Assembly: GCA_031216915.1 (NCBI GenBank)
Contig: CM062290.1
Span: 168,287,453-168,351,452, forward strand
Length of the DNA stretch: 64,000 nucleotides
Source of the DNA: Pictodentalium vernedei
Lineage: Eukaryota; Mollusca; Scaphopoda; Dentaliida; Dentaliidae
Direction: 5' to 3'
Every line of letters begins with the position of its first letter. Within the stretch, counting starts at the first letter, position 1. Both the position numbers and the translations under genes were made by a program. Under the pieces are notes generated by a model. The model saw only the letters and a program-made list of their open reading frames with translations, was not told the DNA's origin and ran no database searches. This document shows, one piece after another, positions 46,400 through 58,149 of the stretch.

Positions 46400-47290
46400 T
46401 TGTGTCGCCTACTCCTCCAAAGGTTTACATGCTACACAGTTCAAACTTTGCACACATGTTGATCAGTATTTGCCGTTGTGCATGTGACAAGTGCAGGTAA
46501 CTCTGTTTTGTATTTCCAGAGTTATGCCCCCTTTTAGTACTTGAAACTTTACAGTATTGTGTCGCCTACTCCTTCAACATTTTACGAGCTATATTGGTCA
46601 AATTTTACACACATGTTGACCACCACTTGCCGTTGTTCATGTGGCAAGTGCAGGTAATACTGTTTTGTATTTCCAGAGTTATGCCCCTTTTAGTACTTAA
46701 ACATTACAGTATTGTGTCGCCTGCTCCTTTAACATTTTACATCCTATATTGCTCAAACTTTGCACCCATGTTGATCACCAGTTGCCGTTGTGCATGTGAC
46801 AAGAGCAGGCAACTCTGTTTTGTATTTCTAGAGTTATGCTCCCTTTTAGTACTTAAAACATTAGTGTATTGTGTCGCCTACTCCTTCAACATTTTACATA
46901 CTATAGTGTTCAAACTTTGCACACACGTTGATCATCACTTGCCGTTGTGCATGTGATCAGAAGGTAACTCTGTTTTGTATTTCCAGAGTTATGCTCCCTT
47001 TTAGTACTTGAAATTTTACAGTATTGTGTCGCCTACTCCTTCATCATGTCACATACTATAGTTTTCTAACTTTGCACACACGTTGATCACCAATTGCCGT
47101 TATGCATGTGACAAGAGCAGGTAACTCTGTTTTGTATTTCCAGAGTTATGTCCCCGTTTAGTACTTGAAACATTACACTATTGTGTCACCTACTCCAACA
47201 TTTTTTTTACTTTATTGTTCAAACTTTGAACCCATGTTAATGGTCAACTGTCGTTGTGCATTTGGCAGGAGCAGATAACACCAATTTATT
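46400..47290. repeat. 155-bp satellite array, about 6 copies
   Basis: GTGTCGCCTACTCC or close variants occur at about 46402, 46559, 46714, 46871, 47025 and 47182. Each is followed by CAAACTTTGCACACATGTTG, TTGCCGTTGTGCATGTGAC and CTCTGTTTTGTATTTCCAGA. Confidence 0.95.
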
Positions 47291-47735
47291 TTTAAACGAC
47301 GAGAATCCTCACCGTTTATAGCTGTGATAATCCTCAAAATGTACTTTTTCCTTGGTGCTACCTATCGTCAATCGTTATCAATAAAGTTAACCTGTCAATG
47401 AATGGACGCTACCATTGTAAACAGCGAAGAGAATCTTCTACGGCAGCCTTGCATCTCTTTAGAAGTTATTTTATGAATAAAAAGGATGCTACCATTTTTT
47501 TTATTTATTTTGTAAAGACTTCAGATCGCTTAATATGAAAATGTGAAAACAGGTGAATTTTACCATTTACTCCAGACCGGGCAGGGGAATGGGCAATGGT
47601 TGGAGGGGGGGGGGGGGGGGGGTGTGGAGAGACGTAGTCGAGTCAACAAAAAATTCAAACTTTATCCCAGAGTCTTGTGCATGTTCAAGTTTTGACGGGC
47701 GTATGTTGCCCCGCTAGGCGGTGCCCTTGTTAATA

Positions 47736-48895
47736 TATACATTTTGACTGTTTTAAGACTTTATTCTGTGAATATACCATGTTTTTGGCTTCTGTTCCCG
47801 TCAGTTTAACTCACCCGGACGCTTACATTATAACAACAGGATCTGATAAATATTCGTGCGCAAGGTTCAGTCAATGTTGGTATAATTTCGGGCTTCCTGT
47901 CTACCCAGCCGCTATTGTTCTGATAAAAGTGTGAAACTTTTCTTGATCAAAGAAATGCCGACTATAGTTTTCTTCAGATTAGTGGTAAGTTCAGTTGGGA
48001 ATTTAACTGCAAATTCTTAGGGCTGGGTGAGGAGGAAAATGACAAAAACGAACAAAAATTATTTTTAATTATTTATCATTTTTATAAATACACATAATTT
48101 CATGATCTCATAATTATTTATTATATAAATACACAACAATAATAAAAAATGAATAACTTTAACCATTTAATGACGGTTTCCTGGAATGAGATTACCCAAT
48201 ATCTAATGTTTTCTTGTGAATACGCGGGATTAATCTCATTCGTGAGTGAGAGAATTTGTATTTTCACTCTCACCTACGATAGATTTTCTTTTTATTATAC
48301 CCCTTTCATTTGAAGCTTCAACTGAAACGATCCAAACCGACGCCCATACCACACAAGAAAGCTGTTTACACAATCAGCTGATCGCTGTTTCCGCTGACAC
48401 AGATCACATTGAATGTTGTGTTCATCCACACAAAATAGTTTTCGGGATTGTTGGCGAAATAACGTAATTTTTAGCCACAAACAAATTTAGTAAAATGAAA
48501 TTTCTACTTCATTTTCGCTTCAATAATAATTCTTCAACATATTGAGAAAGATAAAGGTAACTCTCTCAGCGCTTCGATCCGAAAAATTTGTTTTTGCGCT
48601 TGTGAAAATTCATTTGTAAATTTAAAGTTCACGCGAAATGTTAGGTGTTTGATCTCACTAGTGAGGGGAGAACGCAATTTATTTTTTACCGATTCCTATT
48701 ATAATTAGACGTCTGGTGTGTAATAAAAAATAATAACTGCAGTCTGCAACCAAAAACCTTGGAAGTTTCGTACTTTGGGTGTCTGGTAGCCAATTGGAAG
48801 TTTCGAACCTCATTTTCTTGACGTTTCGTGCCCATGATAGGACGTATCTCGTACCCCAATGGTAGATAACTCGTACCCTGCTTTAGGTTCTAACA
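47736..48895. other. intergenic stretch without a recognised gene
   Basis: AT-rich; it contains a short inverted GAATGAGATTA/TAATCTCATTC pair near 48184-48241. No coding evidence. Confidence 0.4.
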
Positions 48896-48904
48896 CTGAG
48901 GAGG

Positions 48905-49390
48905 TTTTTATATTTGATATTCCTTAAATTCAAATTATATAAACACAAATTATACGGCAAAATGAAGGTTGAGATGTATAGAACACGAAACACATATGTT
49001 ATTAACTCATAGAGTTGACAGGAGGCACCACTGGTTCCTGAAAGTCTGCTACCGTATTCGTCCCAGAACTGATAATAAAATAATATTTCAAGAAAATTGT
49101 TTTGTAGAATTTTGATTTCCTAGATTTGTTCTTGGATACCTGAAGCACCCTTGGCCACGTGTTGTTCTCGAGGAATATTATTTTATTATCAGTTCTGGTA
49201 TGAATAAGGCAGCAGACTCCCAGGCACCATTGGTGCCTGCTGTCAACTTTGTGAGTTGATTGCATATATTTTTCGAGTTTTATACATCACGACCTTCAAT
49301 TAGGTGGAAAATATGTGCATATTTAATTTGAATTTATGGGATATCAAAGGTGGGAATTTCGAAATAAGCAAACTTCTCTTACCTATGTTG
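48905..49390. mobile_element. family 1 fold-back element, copy F, ends diverged
   Basis: The full inner inverted structure is present: ACACGAAACACATATG and GGCACCACTGGTTCCTGAAA near 49025, with inverse copies near 49210-49300. It ends ATATCAAAGGTGGGAATTTC. The TIR ends and TTAA are degraded. Confidence 0.75.
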
Positions 49391-49394
49391 AACC

Positions 49395-49645
49395 TAAATT
49401 AGACAATCACTTCACACTCATGTTTCCTCCACCCATAAAACTGTCACAGTCACGATTAGCCATTGTGCATAAATATGTGACCTTAAACAACAATAAATAA
49501 ATAAAAAATATTCCTGAAAGTCTGCCACCATATTCGTCCCAAAACTAAAAAAAAAATAATATTGCAGGAGAACAACGCTTGGCCAAATATGCTTCAGATA
49601 CCCAAGAACACAGCTAGGCATTTAAAATAATTTACCATGCAACGA
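49395..49645. mobile_element. SINE 3' tail and family 1 fragment
   Basis: TTTCCTCCACCCATAAAACTG and TGTGCATAAATATGTGACC with an AATAAATAAATA tail (49425-49505) match the SINE at 54.29 kb. A family 1 fragment with CCTGAAAGTCTGCCACC follows at 49507-49640. Confidence 0.65.
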
Positions 49646-49679
49646 CAGGACTGCACTTGGGGAAAGGAAAACCCACCCA

Positions 49680-49995
49680 CCCAGGCATACTCGATCGAGC
49701 AATTGCTCATGGAGCAATTACTCTCTTGGCTCTTTGGCTTCTTTGGGAAAAAAGCCTACTTACAGAATCCCTTATAGGCCCTAGAATTCCCTTTTCTGAC
49801 ATGAGTCGAAGAGTCGTTCAAGAAGTCACCCGAACGAGCAATTACTCAAAAGCTCATTTGCTCGATGGGATTCGAGTCGTTCGAGCAGTATGTCGAGTCA
49901 CTCGATCGAGCAATTGCTCTAAGGCTCATTTGCTCGATGAGCTTCGGGCCGTTCGAGCAATTGCCCATGGAGCAATTACTCTCTTGGCTTATTGG
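49680..49995. repeat. cluster of GAGCAATTGCTC palindromes
   Basis: GAGCAATTGCTC or one-arm variants, often preceded by CTCGATC or GTTCGA, occur about six times. The block GGAGCAATTACTCTCTTGGCT appears at both edges (about 49710 and 49970), pointing to a local duplication. Confidence 0.7.
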
Positions 49996-50336
49996 CTTTG
50001 GGAATGATATGGGCTTTGTTGTACACAGGGGAGATAACTCTGCATACAGATTATGGGAAATCAAGCAATCTGATTGGTTAGTTCTATTCTATATAATTGA
50101 TCTAGATAAATGAAACAACAAGAGTACTCAGAATAGGGTCAAAACTAATAAGAATTGACCAGAACAGCTAAATGTAGTAATAAAAAGCAAAGCTGTTCCA
50201 GCTGATAGGCTATTCTACGCTACTGAAGTATACTCTAGGGCAAAGGAACATGGTTAGGTAGATGAAAACTATTGCACAGATAGATAGAAGCAGAGAATTC
50301 TGAAAGAATTCGAAATAGTAAAACTTGTTGGGTTTA

Positions 50337-50645
50337 TTTGGGTAATTCGTGATACCCCGATTCAATCGAACATACCCTCCGAACATACCCCTGTCTTGTT
50401 AGAAGGTTTGGGGTCACATAGCAACCATGTGCTACCATAGAAACCAAGATGGCGGATTCCAGTATACAAAATGGACGACGGAAACACGTATCACCCTAAC
50501 AACACGCGCTGCGCATGCGCACTCAACCCACGTATCACTATGGAGATGACGTCACAAGATGGCCGCTCACGCGGGTTACCACGATAACACAACATGGCGC
50601 CACTGGGTCACATGACATGACGTCACTTCCGGGGTCCCCCGGGGT
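50337..50645 (+). repeat. interspersed repeat, copy 2
   Basis: Matches 17665-17960: GGGTTTATTTGGGTAATT, ACATACCCC, CATAGCAACCATGTG, ATGGACGACGGAAACACG, CGCATGCGCAC and CGTATCACTATGGAGATG. Confidence 0.65.
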
Positions 50646-50944
50646 CCCCCAAAGTAAAGTGGCACGTTTCATACACCTACTATTAACGTCAGGTCCCAGT
50701 ATTCATATATTGTGTAATATTATCACCTGGAATCAACTCTTGGAGTTTTCTATCTATATTATTGCATAAATGTATCGAATAAATTAATTAAAACGAAATC
50801 ATGGCGTCTCTACGGAAACACGATGTGTCGAACCAGGCCTACAGGGAACACGAAGTTAAATAGTTACTGCAGTATTTGAGCTGTTGAATTATTAAAGCAT
50901 ACTCTATGCTCAATCCATGTCTGACTGCGTACCCTGCATTCTGT

Positions 50945-51159
50945 TTAACCCTTAAAAAAAGGTAATGGAGAAGCAGATGATATAAATAGCAAAACATCAG
51001 AAGTGAGGCTCGGTAATAATTTAATCCAACAGCTCGACAGAGCTGTTCGATTAGATTATTACTGAACCTCCCAACAAACCATGATAGTTTCGTCCATTTC
51101 GCCGGTGACAGTATTGGATGAAATGATGCCTCCCAGGGTACCAGTGCTGAAGGGGTTAA
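50945..51159. mobile_element. palindromic TTAA-ended MITE, family 4
   Basis: Ends TTAACCCTTAAAAAAAGG and GAAGGGGTTAA, with a central near-palindrome TAATCCAACAGCTC and GAGCTGTTCGATTA. Only one copy was seen here. Confidence 0.6.
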
Positions 51160-53030
51160 ATCGAGATATCAAGAAAAAAATTAGTAAGCTGGAAATTAGC
51201 AGTAAGTTGGAATATTGAAATCATTAGAAATAACGTAAAGTCTGCACAAAGATGGCATTAAACATTTCCCACAGTAAGAGTGTTTATTTACACACAGTCG
51301 AAATATTCCATACTCTGCGTTTGTCGTGAGAGATAACTGAAGTATCCGTTAAAGATTCCAGATTTGGTATACTCATTTCCCATAAAAGGGTACAGTACTG
51401 TTATTACAAAAGCGGACAAAGAATTTCGATCGGATCGCAACTGGGTCGGTGGTTGAAATTCTCTAGCTGCACTTTTTTTCTTTTACTTTTCACTTTGCAA
51501 TATTTTATTTGAGGAACATCCGTCCACCTGTCGTTTTGCGAGGCAAAAAGAACGCTGTCGTACAGAATTTACAAATTAAGGGGAGCTAACGTTTCCGAAA
51601 ATCGTTTCGAATGGCGACACTTGCTTCCCATCAGCCGAATCACTCAGCTTCTCCAGCGATACAATTATTGCATTCACGTAAAATTCTACTTGAATGTTCA
51701 AGAATCTCAAGCCGAGTTTCAGCTAGTAGACCTCATATTTCACCCAGGCTGTTGATTATTTGAAAATATGTTTTTTTTTAAAAATTTGAGACAAGTCATT
51801 ATATAGGAAGAAAATGAATACCTCTTGTGTTTTGCGATCAAGAACTCTGTGTATGTGATTGCAGTATTCAGGGACATCGCTGCAAGGTGAGGTGGGAGGA
51901 TGCACCCCATCCCCAACCATTTTTGGAGAGAAACGAATCATGTTTTCTCCACGAAACTGGTGGGGGGGGGGGGGGTGTTGTGCTCCACCCCTTCTAACGA
52001 CAGCCCTGCCAGTACCCATAACCTTGACCTTAGGTCCGAAAAAATAATATTCTCTCACTTTGAGACGAACCACGGTATGCCTCATGGGCTGGATACCACT
52101 GAAATTATCGCGTTATAACACATAACTTGGGGTATTGACATGTGTTTCAGATGGAAGGATTAGGCATCTTCTCGGATCGGAAAATCCAACTTTTCCCATA
52201 CTATCGAACAATGGCCGGCGCTGTGTTTTCGATGCCACAAACATTGGGCCTCTTTTATTGAATTCCCCGCCCAGTCTGCTTCTGGGAATCCTGACACATC
52301 AGGTCATTGTTAAATGAAAACGAGATACATTCTGCGACCACCCCTTCCTTCAATCAATAATGCTTCGCGACGGTCCTGGAAATGTTGTTTTGAAGGCGAG
52401 ACCTGAAAAATCACTTAAAATGAATATGTGGAGAATGTATTATCACTGAAACCTCCGGAGAAGATATTTCAACCAAACCGTGTTACCGACTTGTGTTTTG
52501 TTAAAAAGCCCGAGGGGAGCAAAACAATATTCAGCCCTGTTTTAACACAGGAGTTCATTGGTGCAAACACCTCGATAGCTTGTCAGGTATTTTTTAAGAT
52601 TTCGTAAGAGACTTCATAAGTAACTCCACACATAGGGCGTTTTAATGACGATCCAATATCCACGTTGTGTAGTACGAAGGAGAAAGATCAGAAGACAAGA
52701 GAAAGCTAACAAACCGTTTAACCAGTTAAATTGATTCAACTCGAATATTTTCTCTTTCGGAGCCGCTATTGCGCAAATTGATCCCCAATGCAATCCCACA
52801 AACCTCGCTGAAAAAACGGCCGTGCCCATTGCTGTTTATTCTGATTCTTTTCGATTGAATTAAATTATGGGAGGGGGGGGGGATAGTTTGCGTATATTAT
52901 ACATCCCGTGTCATGAAGATGGCCGATTGGGGGTTGAAATCCAGTTTGACCCGACTGTCAAGGCACAAGTTCCAACTACATCATTGAGGGCATGCCTTGA
53001 TAATGTAGTTGGAATACTTGTCCAAGTTGG
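51160..53030. other. intergenic stretch without a recognised gene
   Basis: Short ORFs only. A G-run lies near 51961-51974. An inverted pair AACTACATCA/TGATAATGTAGTT lies near 52975-53010. Confidence 0.35.
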
Positions 53031-53189
53031 ATTATCCCTTTACTCAACATAACGGCCAAAACCGGCCAGCGTTATTCACAAAAATCGCCAAATAATTTTC
53101 ATTATTGTTTTTCATTTTTGAAAAAAATTAGTTATTCAAGAATGTTATTTGCAAGTGTCGTCTGCTTTTCATGTTAGATAAAGTGTTAA
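53031..53189 (-). mobile_element. MITE family 2, minus-strand short copy
   Basis: TTTACTCAACATAACGGCC, GGCCAGCGTTATTC and GTGTCGTCTGCTTTTCATGT in inverse order to the copy at 30.6 kb; the central palindrome is absent. Confidence 0.7.
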
Positions 53190-53691
53190 AGCTGAAAAAA
53201 CTCCGAAAATTCTTTTGTGGATAAGCACATGTAGTACTCATGATGCATGGGCTTCAAAAATTCTCATTTAATTAGCACTTACTAAACTGAGAATTGCTGA
53301 TGCTGGGACCCCAACATCCCCAGTCAGCTGCCGACCTCCATTTGCATGATTCCGACTGTGTGACACAAGTCCAAGAAGCAACTTTTGTCCTGTAAGAAAG
53401 TACATAATTATCGTCAAAAGTGAAGCGATATCTAGGACACCGTGCTAAATGCCTGGTCAATTATTGAGGGTGGCACACCCCTACACCCCTCATTAGTTAC
53501 ATCCCCGACTACACCTACCTTCACTGCACCGTGGCTGCAGATCGATAGTTATACACATACGGTGGCTAAAATCCAGGTGAAGGTGGGGTTGCTTGTGGGA
53601 GCTATCACATACCAAAATTCTTTAGCTCGTCAGACGGAAGCTGGAAAGGTACAAGTGCTCAACAGTACCAATCGCAAGCGGCATGTTCATC

Positions 53692-53840
53692 TTAACCCTT
53701 TACCTAACATGAAAAGCAGACGACACTTGCAAAAACAATTCTTGAGTAACTAAAAAAATGATAAAAATAATGAAAATTAATTGGCGATTTTTGAGAATTG
53801 CGCTGGCCGGTTTTGGCCGGTACGTTGGGTAAAGGGTTAA
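53692..53840 (+). mobile_element. MITE family 2, core-deleted copy
   Basis: Ends TTAACCCTTTACCTAACATG and TACGTTGGGTAAAGGGTTAA; the central palindrome is deleted, leaving 149 bp. Confidence 0.8.
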
Positions 53841-54159
53841 TTAGATAAATTGGACGAAGACAAGATGCTAGATCATATAGAGGCAGACAGCCATGGAATG
53901 CCCTACCTACAAGGGTATCCAGTATTATTAATCCTCTGCAGACTGATGTCAAAATATCAAGTGTGCAAAGGGTTAATTGATGGTGGCAGCTTGGTTTGTT
54001 CAAAGATTCCGCCTGGGATTAAAACTGTTTCTAATTTGGTGATGTGTGAGTCTCTCCAGCCCTCGAAATTAGGCAGGGTGACCAGTAATGTTGTGATAAA
54101 GGGTGTGGCAATGTGTCACAGGTTTTTTTACGACATTGCGTTGATTGTAGATTCTGTGT

Positions 54160-54355
54160 CTCGTAAGAGCATATGTAACCCTGCCTGTGCTGCAGTGCGG
54201 AGTTACGATGTTGGGGATCTGGCAGCTGCTCGTCGTTGCTCGGTGGTTCTCTCCAAGTAATCCGGCTTCCTCCACCCGTAAAACTGCCACGGTCACGATT
54301 AGCCGTTGTGCATAAGTATATGACTTTAAGCGCCAATAAATAAAACATAAATTGA
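54160..54355 (+). mobile_element. SINE 3' part
   Basis: Contains GTTGGGGATCTGGCAGCTG, GCTCGGTGGTTCTCTCCAAG, CCTCCACCCGTAAAACTGCC and a CAATAAATAAAA tail, matching the SINE at 58.15-58.51 kb. Confidence 0.7.
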
Positions 54356-54908
54356 GGTATTGTTGCTGGACAGAAGGAATCATTCAGCCTGACCCCAAAC
54401 GTGTTCAATAACGTTTTACCAAGAAAGTATTTATTAATCATCTCGCACTTTCGTGAATTATTTCACATAGTAATGTAAGTCCGTGTTAATTATACGCAGT
54501 AACTTAAAGGTGCTTTACTGATGATGGCGAAAATCAAATACAAATTGAAAGGGTGGCACTGGTTATTTTTTTAACCCCCCCCCCAAAAAAAAAAAACGAA
54601 ACAAACAAACAAATAAAACAAAACATACCATATGAAAGTTCATAAAAAAGTTCATTAAAAATCTCCATAAGTAATTTTTCATTCAACAAAATTGGGGGTG
54701 GCGGTAAAATATATGATCTGAGAAAGCGAGGGGCATCCTCCATGGCTGCCCCGTTTCCACCACTAATGTGCGTAAAGCGTTTTGTACGTATTTTTACTTT
54801 CAATGAGAAGAAATCGGAACAGTACCAAAGTAAATCTAATTTTTACAATATTCAACATCAACCGATTGGAGGCATTGATTTTCCATGGGAACAGAACGTA
54901 AACCTTCC

Positions 54909-55148
54909 TTAACCCTTTGAACCCAAGAGGCCGCTTTTACTCAGCCCAGGAGCACGATACGTCATAATCTCATTAAGTATGATGGCTGCTTAGTGAATGT
55001 GAGACAGACCAATCAATATTTTCAACGTCCAGCCCCAAGGCTGCACGTTGAAAATATTAATTGGCCTACCCACAATAATGAATATGGACTCTTGCCATCG
55101 CTTCCATTTCATACTTTTGGAGTATATCACATGGGTTCAAATGGTTAA
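54909..55148 (-). mobile_element. palindromic MITE, family 3, copy 3
   Basis: Ends TTAACCCTTTGAACCC and GGGTTCAAATGGTTAA; core inverted pair AGACCAATCAATATTTTCAAC and GTTGAAAATATTAATTGG. Confidence 0.75.
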
Positions 55149-55299
55149 AATAGAACTATTAGAGTTGTGGCGAGTCAGGTGGAAACACATCGGTTAAAAT
55201 GGAATTTTACCTGAAACATCAAGTATTTGACTGTGACGAGTCACAGCTACACGCAGCCATACGTCATAACCGATAAGTTTTTGATAACTGTGGTGTCAT

Positions 55300-55465
55300 A
55301 TGATAAAGAGAATATGAAATTCGTGTTTTGGTCATACTCTGTTTATTAAACTCGGCTACGAATTTTCCGGTTTGCCTCGCCAGAGGCTCGGGAAAACGGA
55401 AAATTCTTAGGCTCGAGAAAACGGAAAATTCGTTAGACTCGTTTCATAAATAGAGTATGATCAAA
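55300..55465. repeat. inverted repeat around 55380
   Basis: TTTTGGTCATACTCTGTTTAT and CGAATTTTCCG on the left are mirrored by CGGAAAATTCG and ATAAATAGAGTATGATCAAAA on the right. Confidence 0.6.
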
Positions 55466-55489
55466 ACACTCATTCCAGATCCTCTATTT

Positions 55490-56700
55490 ATGACAGAACA
55501 ATTATTATCGCAGTTTAGTTCGCCGTTTTAGCGCCCATACTGGATTCAGATAGAACACGTATCGGGTCCGCCTTTAAGGTGGTTTCGATCATATTTATCA
55601 GACCGCACACAGTCTGTTGTAATTGAAGGTGTTCATTCACAGAGGGTCCCCCTACGCTTTAGCGTGCCACAAGGCTCTGTCCTTGGGCCAATTTTATATT
55701 CACTGTACACCCAACCCATTGGTAAGATTATCACAGGACACAATACCAAGTACCACAACTATGCTGATGACACACAGTTGTATAACAGCAACATTCCACC
55801 AGATTTGTCCCACTCACTGGCCAACATGGAAGCTTGTGTTGGTTCTGTCCAGTCGTGGATGGAGTGTAGCAAACTCAAAATGAATAGTAAAAAGACTGAG
55901 GTAATGAAGTGTGGTACACCCAAAAAGTTGAAAAACATACGATGCGGAAAAATTCGAATTTGTAATGAGGACATCAAGTTTGCTGGCAGAGCCAGGAATC
56001 TTGGTGTCATCATTGGCGTCAATCTGACAATGAAAGATCACATCAATCATCTATCCCGAATTTCATTCTTGGAACTTAGACGTGTAAGTCATATGAGATC
56101 ATACCTGTCTCAAGATGCCAGAGCAAAACTAGCATGTTCCTTTATCTTGCAGCGTCTTGACTACTGCAACTCACTCTTCACTAACATCACAGAAGAAAGC
56201 CTTGGCACCCCGCAGTGCGTTCAAAACAATGCTGCAAGGGTAGTTCTTCGTCATAAAAAGAGTTCACATGCCACCCCCATTCTGAAGATTTTACATTGGC
56301 TTCCTGTAAGGGCACGTATAGAGTTCAAGATAACCACTGTTTGTTTTCGTAAATCAGACTCAACCCTCCCCCATTATTTGGCATCTCTTATCCACGATTA
56401 TATTCCGCTCCGGGCTTTCAGATCTCATAACAAGTTATTACTAACTGAGAAAAGCTATAACCTCGAAACGTACGGCCGCGGTGGTTTCAAATTATAGCAC
56501 CCAAAATTTGGAATTCCCTTCCCCTGAATGTCCGTGATAGCATCAATTTGGACTCTTTCAAAAAGAAACTGAAGTGCTTTTTGTATCAAAAATACCTCCA
56601 AATTGATATCAGTAATACTACAACTGTTGATGAATCCAGAGTACAGTACCCATCAAACTAATGTGTAGAGCCAGAATACCATTTTCTATATTTTCCATTA
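55490..56700 (+). pseudogene. 5'-truncated LINE (CR1/L2-like), 3' half of reverse transcriptase
   Basis: RT palm and C-terminal region: [13 protein letters not shown] near 55575; then an open frame 55664-56497 with [15 protein letters not shown], the catalytic YADDTQLY (near 55760), [19 protein letters not shown] and [14 protein letters not shown] shift near 56490 continues into NSLPLNVRD- and FKKKLK-like sequence. The upstream endonuclease and ORF1 are missing. The 3' UTR ends GATTAGGCGCTTTATAAAT followed by ATT repeats, a tail typical of CR1/L2-group LINEs. The catalytic YADD is intact, but the element is 5' truncated. Confidence 0.9.
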
Positions 56701-56795
56701 CTTTCTACATACCATATTTGTACAAAATTTGTCAAGTTCGAAATTTTTTAGTAGGTACGACAAGCGCCTAGAGCCCCTGGGGATTAGGCGCTTTA

Positions 56796-56799
56796 TAAA

Positions 56800-56895
<96 letters not shown>
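56796..56895. repeat. (ATT)n tail of the LINE
   Basis: About 33 ATT units with a single ATA interruption near 56830; it starts exactly at the end of the LINE 3' UTR. Confidence 0.95.
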
Positions 56896-56899
56896 GTAA

Positions 56900-57690
56900 T
56901 AACCAGTCTCCACGAAAATTGAACTAACAGCACACTTCCACTGGATAAAATTGCTTCATTTTCTTCGTTACCAACGAAGCATCACTGTTAGTTAGCCGGG
57001 TTGTAATTCGTTTTTTGAATTTTTACGGCATTCATTTGGTCGAAACCAATAAATACCGATCAGTGTTACGGTCACGATGATCGAACTTCAAATATTGACA
57101 AAACTGCCGGGAATAACACAACAAAAAGTTTTTAAACATGCAATTATATGACCAGTTGTGGGAAGTATTTGTCAAGGAACAAGCAGTCAGAATGTTATTT
57201 TTATTTTGTAAACTTTTGTCTCGAATTTGATTGTTTAAATATCCCTGGTAAACAAATCTAAATGAGGAACTTGTAATTTCCAAGCAATCTCGACTCTGGT
57301 GCATTCGACCAATGATTGACGTGATTTATTTTGACGGGTACTTTCTCTGCTTACGTTGGAAACGAAATCGAACGTGTTTTGCATCACCACATGTGCGATA
57401 CAAGTTTATTTTTTATCATACAGGCAGAACAGTGGACATCCCGTTTTTTACATTAAAAGTAGTGTGATAAATTGATTTATCAGTATAATAAGCAAAGTAA
57501 CGCATTGCGTCTTTGTTGTGTGCTTTGGTTGGCCCTCATTCCAAATTGCCTAAGTTGGAGCATGGTTAATAGATGTGGAATGAAGTACAGAACGTTGATT
57601 ATACACTTGCCTTTAACCAATATTAATACCGTTTTGCAGGCTAACCATGCTGGGGAGTAAGGAAATCACCCGTGGCGTGGAGTTATCAAC
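56900..57690. other. intergenic stretch without a recognised gene
   Basis: Only short ORFs without motifs. Confidence 0.35.
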
Positions 57691-57724
57691 CAAAGTATCA
57701 CTTTAAAATTCTATACGTATGGAC

Positions 57725-58015
57725 AAAAACGCAAGCAATGTTTCAGTCAATGGACCTCCGGGTTTATTAACCTGGAGGTCCATTGGCTGGAACGTTGCTT
57801 GTGCTTGTTACGGTTTGCAACAGATTTGCAATTATTGTCTGTATGGAATCTCCACTCTGAGTGGTTTAGTGATAACACACTGTCCACGTACTGTACACAA
57901 TTACTGGTTGCTGTTAGATGTTCTCTCCGGATACTATGACTTCCTGCATCCGACACGATATGGCACTGGCTCTTTAAAGTGTTGTTAAACCCCACCAATA
58001 AACAAACAAGCACAT
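57725..58015. repeat. palindrome followed by a second SINE-type tail
   Basis: GCAAGCAATGTTTCAGTCAATGGACCTCC and an inverse copy meet near 57768. From about 57870 a SINE-like 3' part ends GTTGTTAAACCCCACCAATAAACAAAC, similar to the tail at 32.38 kb. Confidence 0.55.
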
Positions 58016-58149
58016 TCCACCACGCTAAAGTTTCAATTTGCAGCGTATTTGGTTAAAAATATGTTTCTTTACTCAAAGCAGAATATGGTGGCTCCACCAA
58101 CAACAAGGTTTGAGGCGAAGCAGTAACTTTTAAGTGTCATTAATAATTG

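Larger units (their letters stand above)
43930..47735. mobile_element. satellite-bearing composite element (Helentron/pearl-like)
   Basis: The segment holds a 5' region with GTCCGTCCGTCC tracts and a hairpin at 44082-44109 (arms ATCCCCGCATTTT). It also holds the 153-bp array, a second GTCCGTCCGTC tract (near 46375), the 155-bp array, and a 3' end with TTTTGACGGGCGTATG and GGCGGTGCCCTTGTT near 47690-47730. Molluscan pearl/Helitron-derived elements are known to carry central tandem arrays of about 150-160 bp. The assignment is an inference; no Rep/Helicase is present. Confidence 0.5.

Noticed and set aside
44170-47290. CRISPR-like array
   Set aside because: Repeats are tandem monomers of about 153-157 bp without short repeats separated by unique spacers, and the genome is animal.
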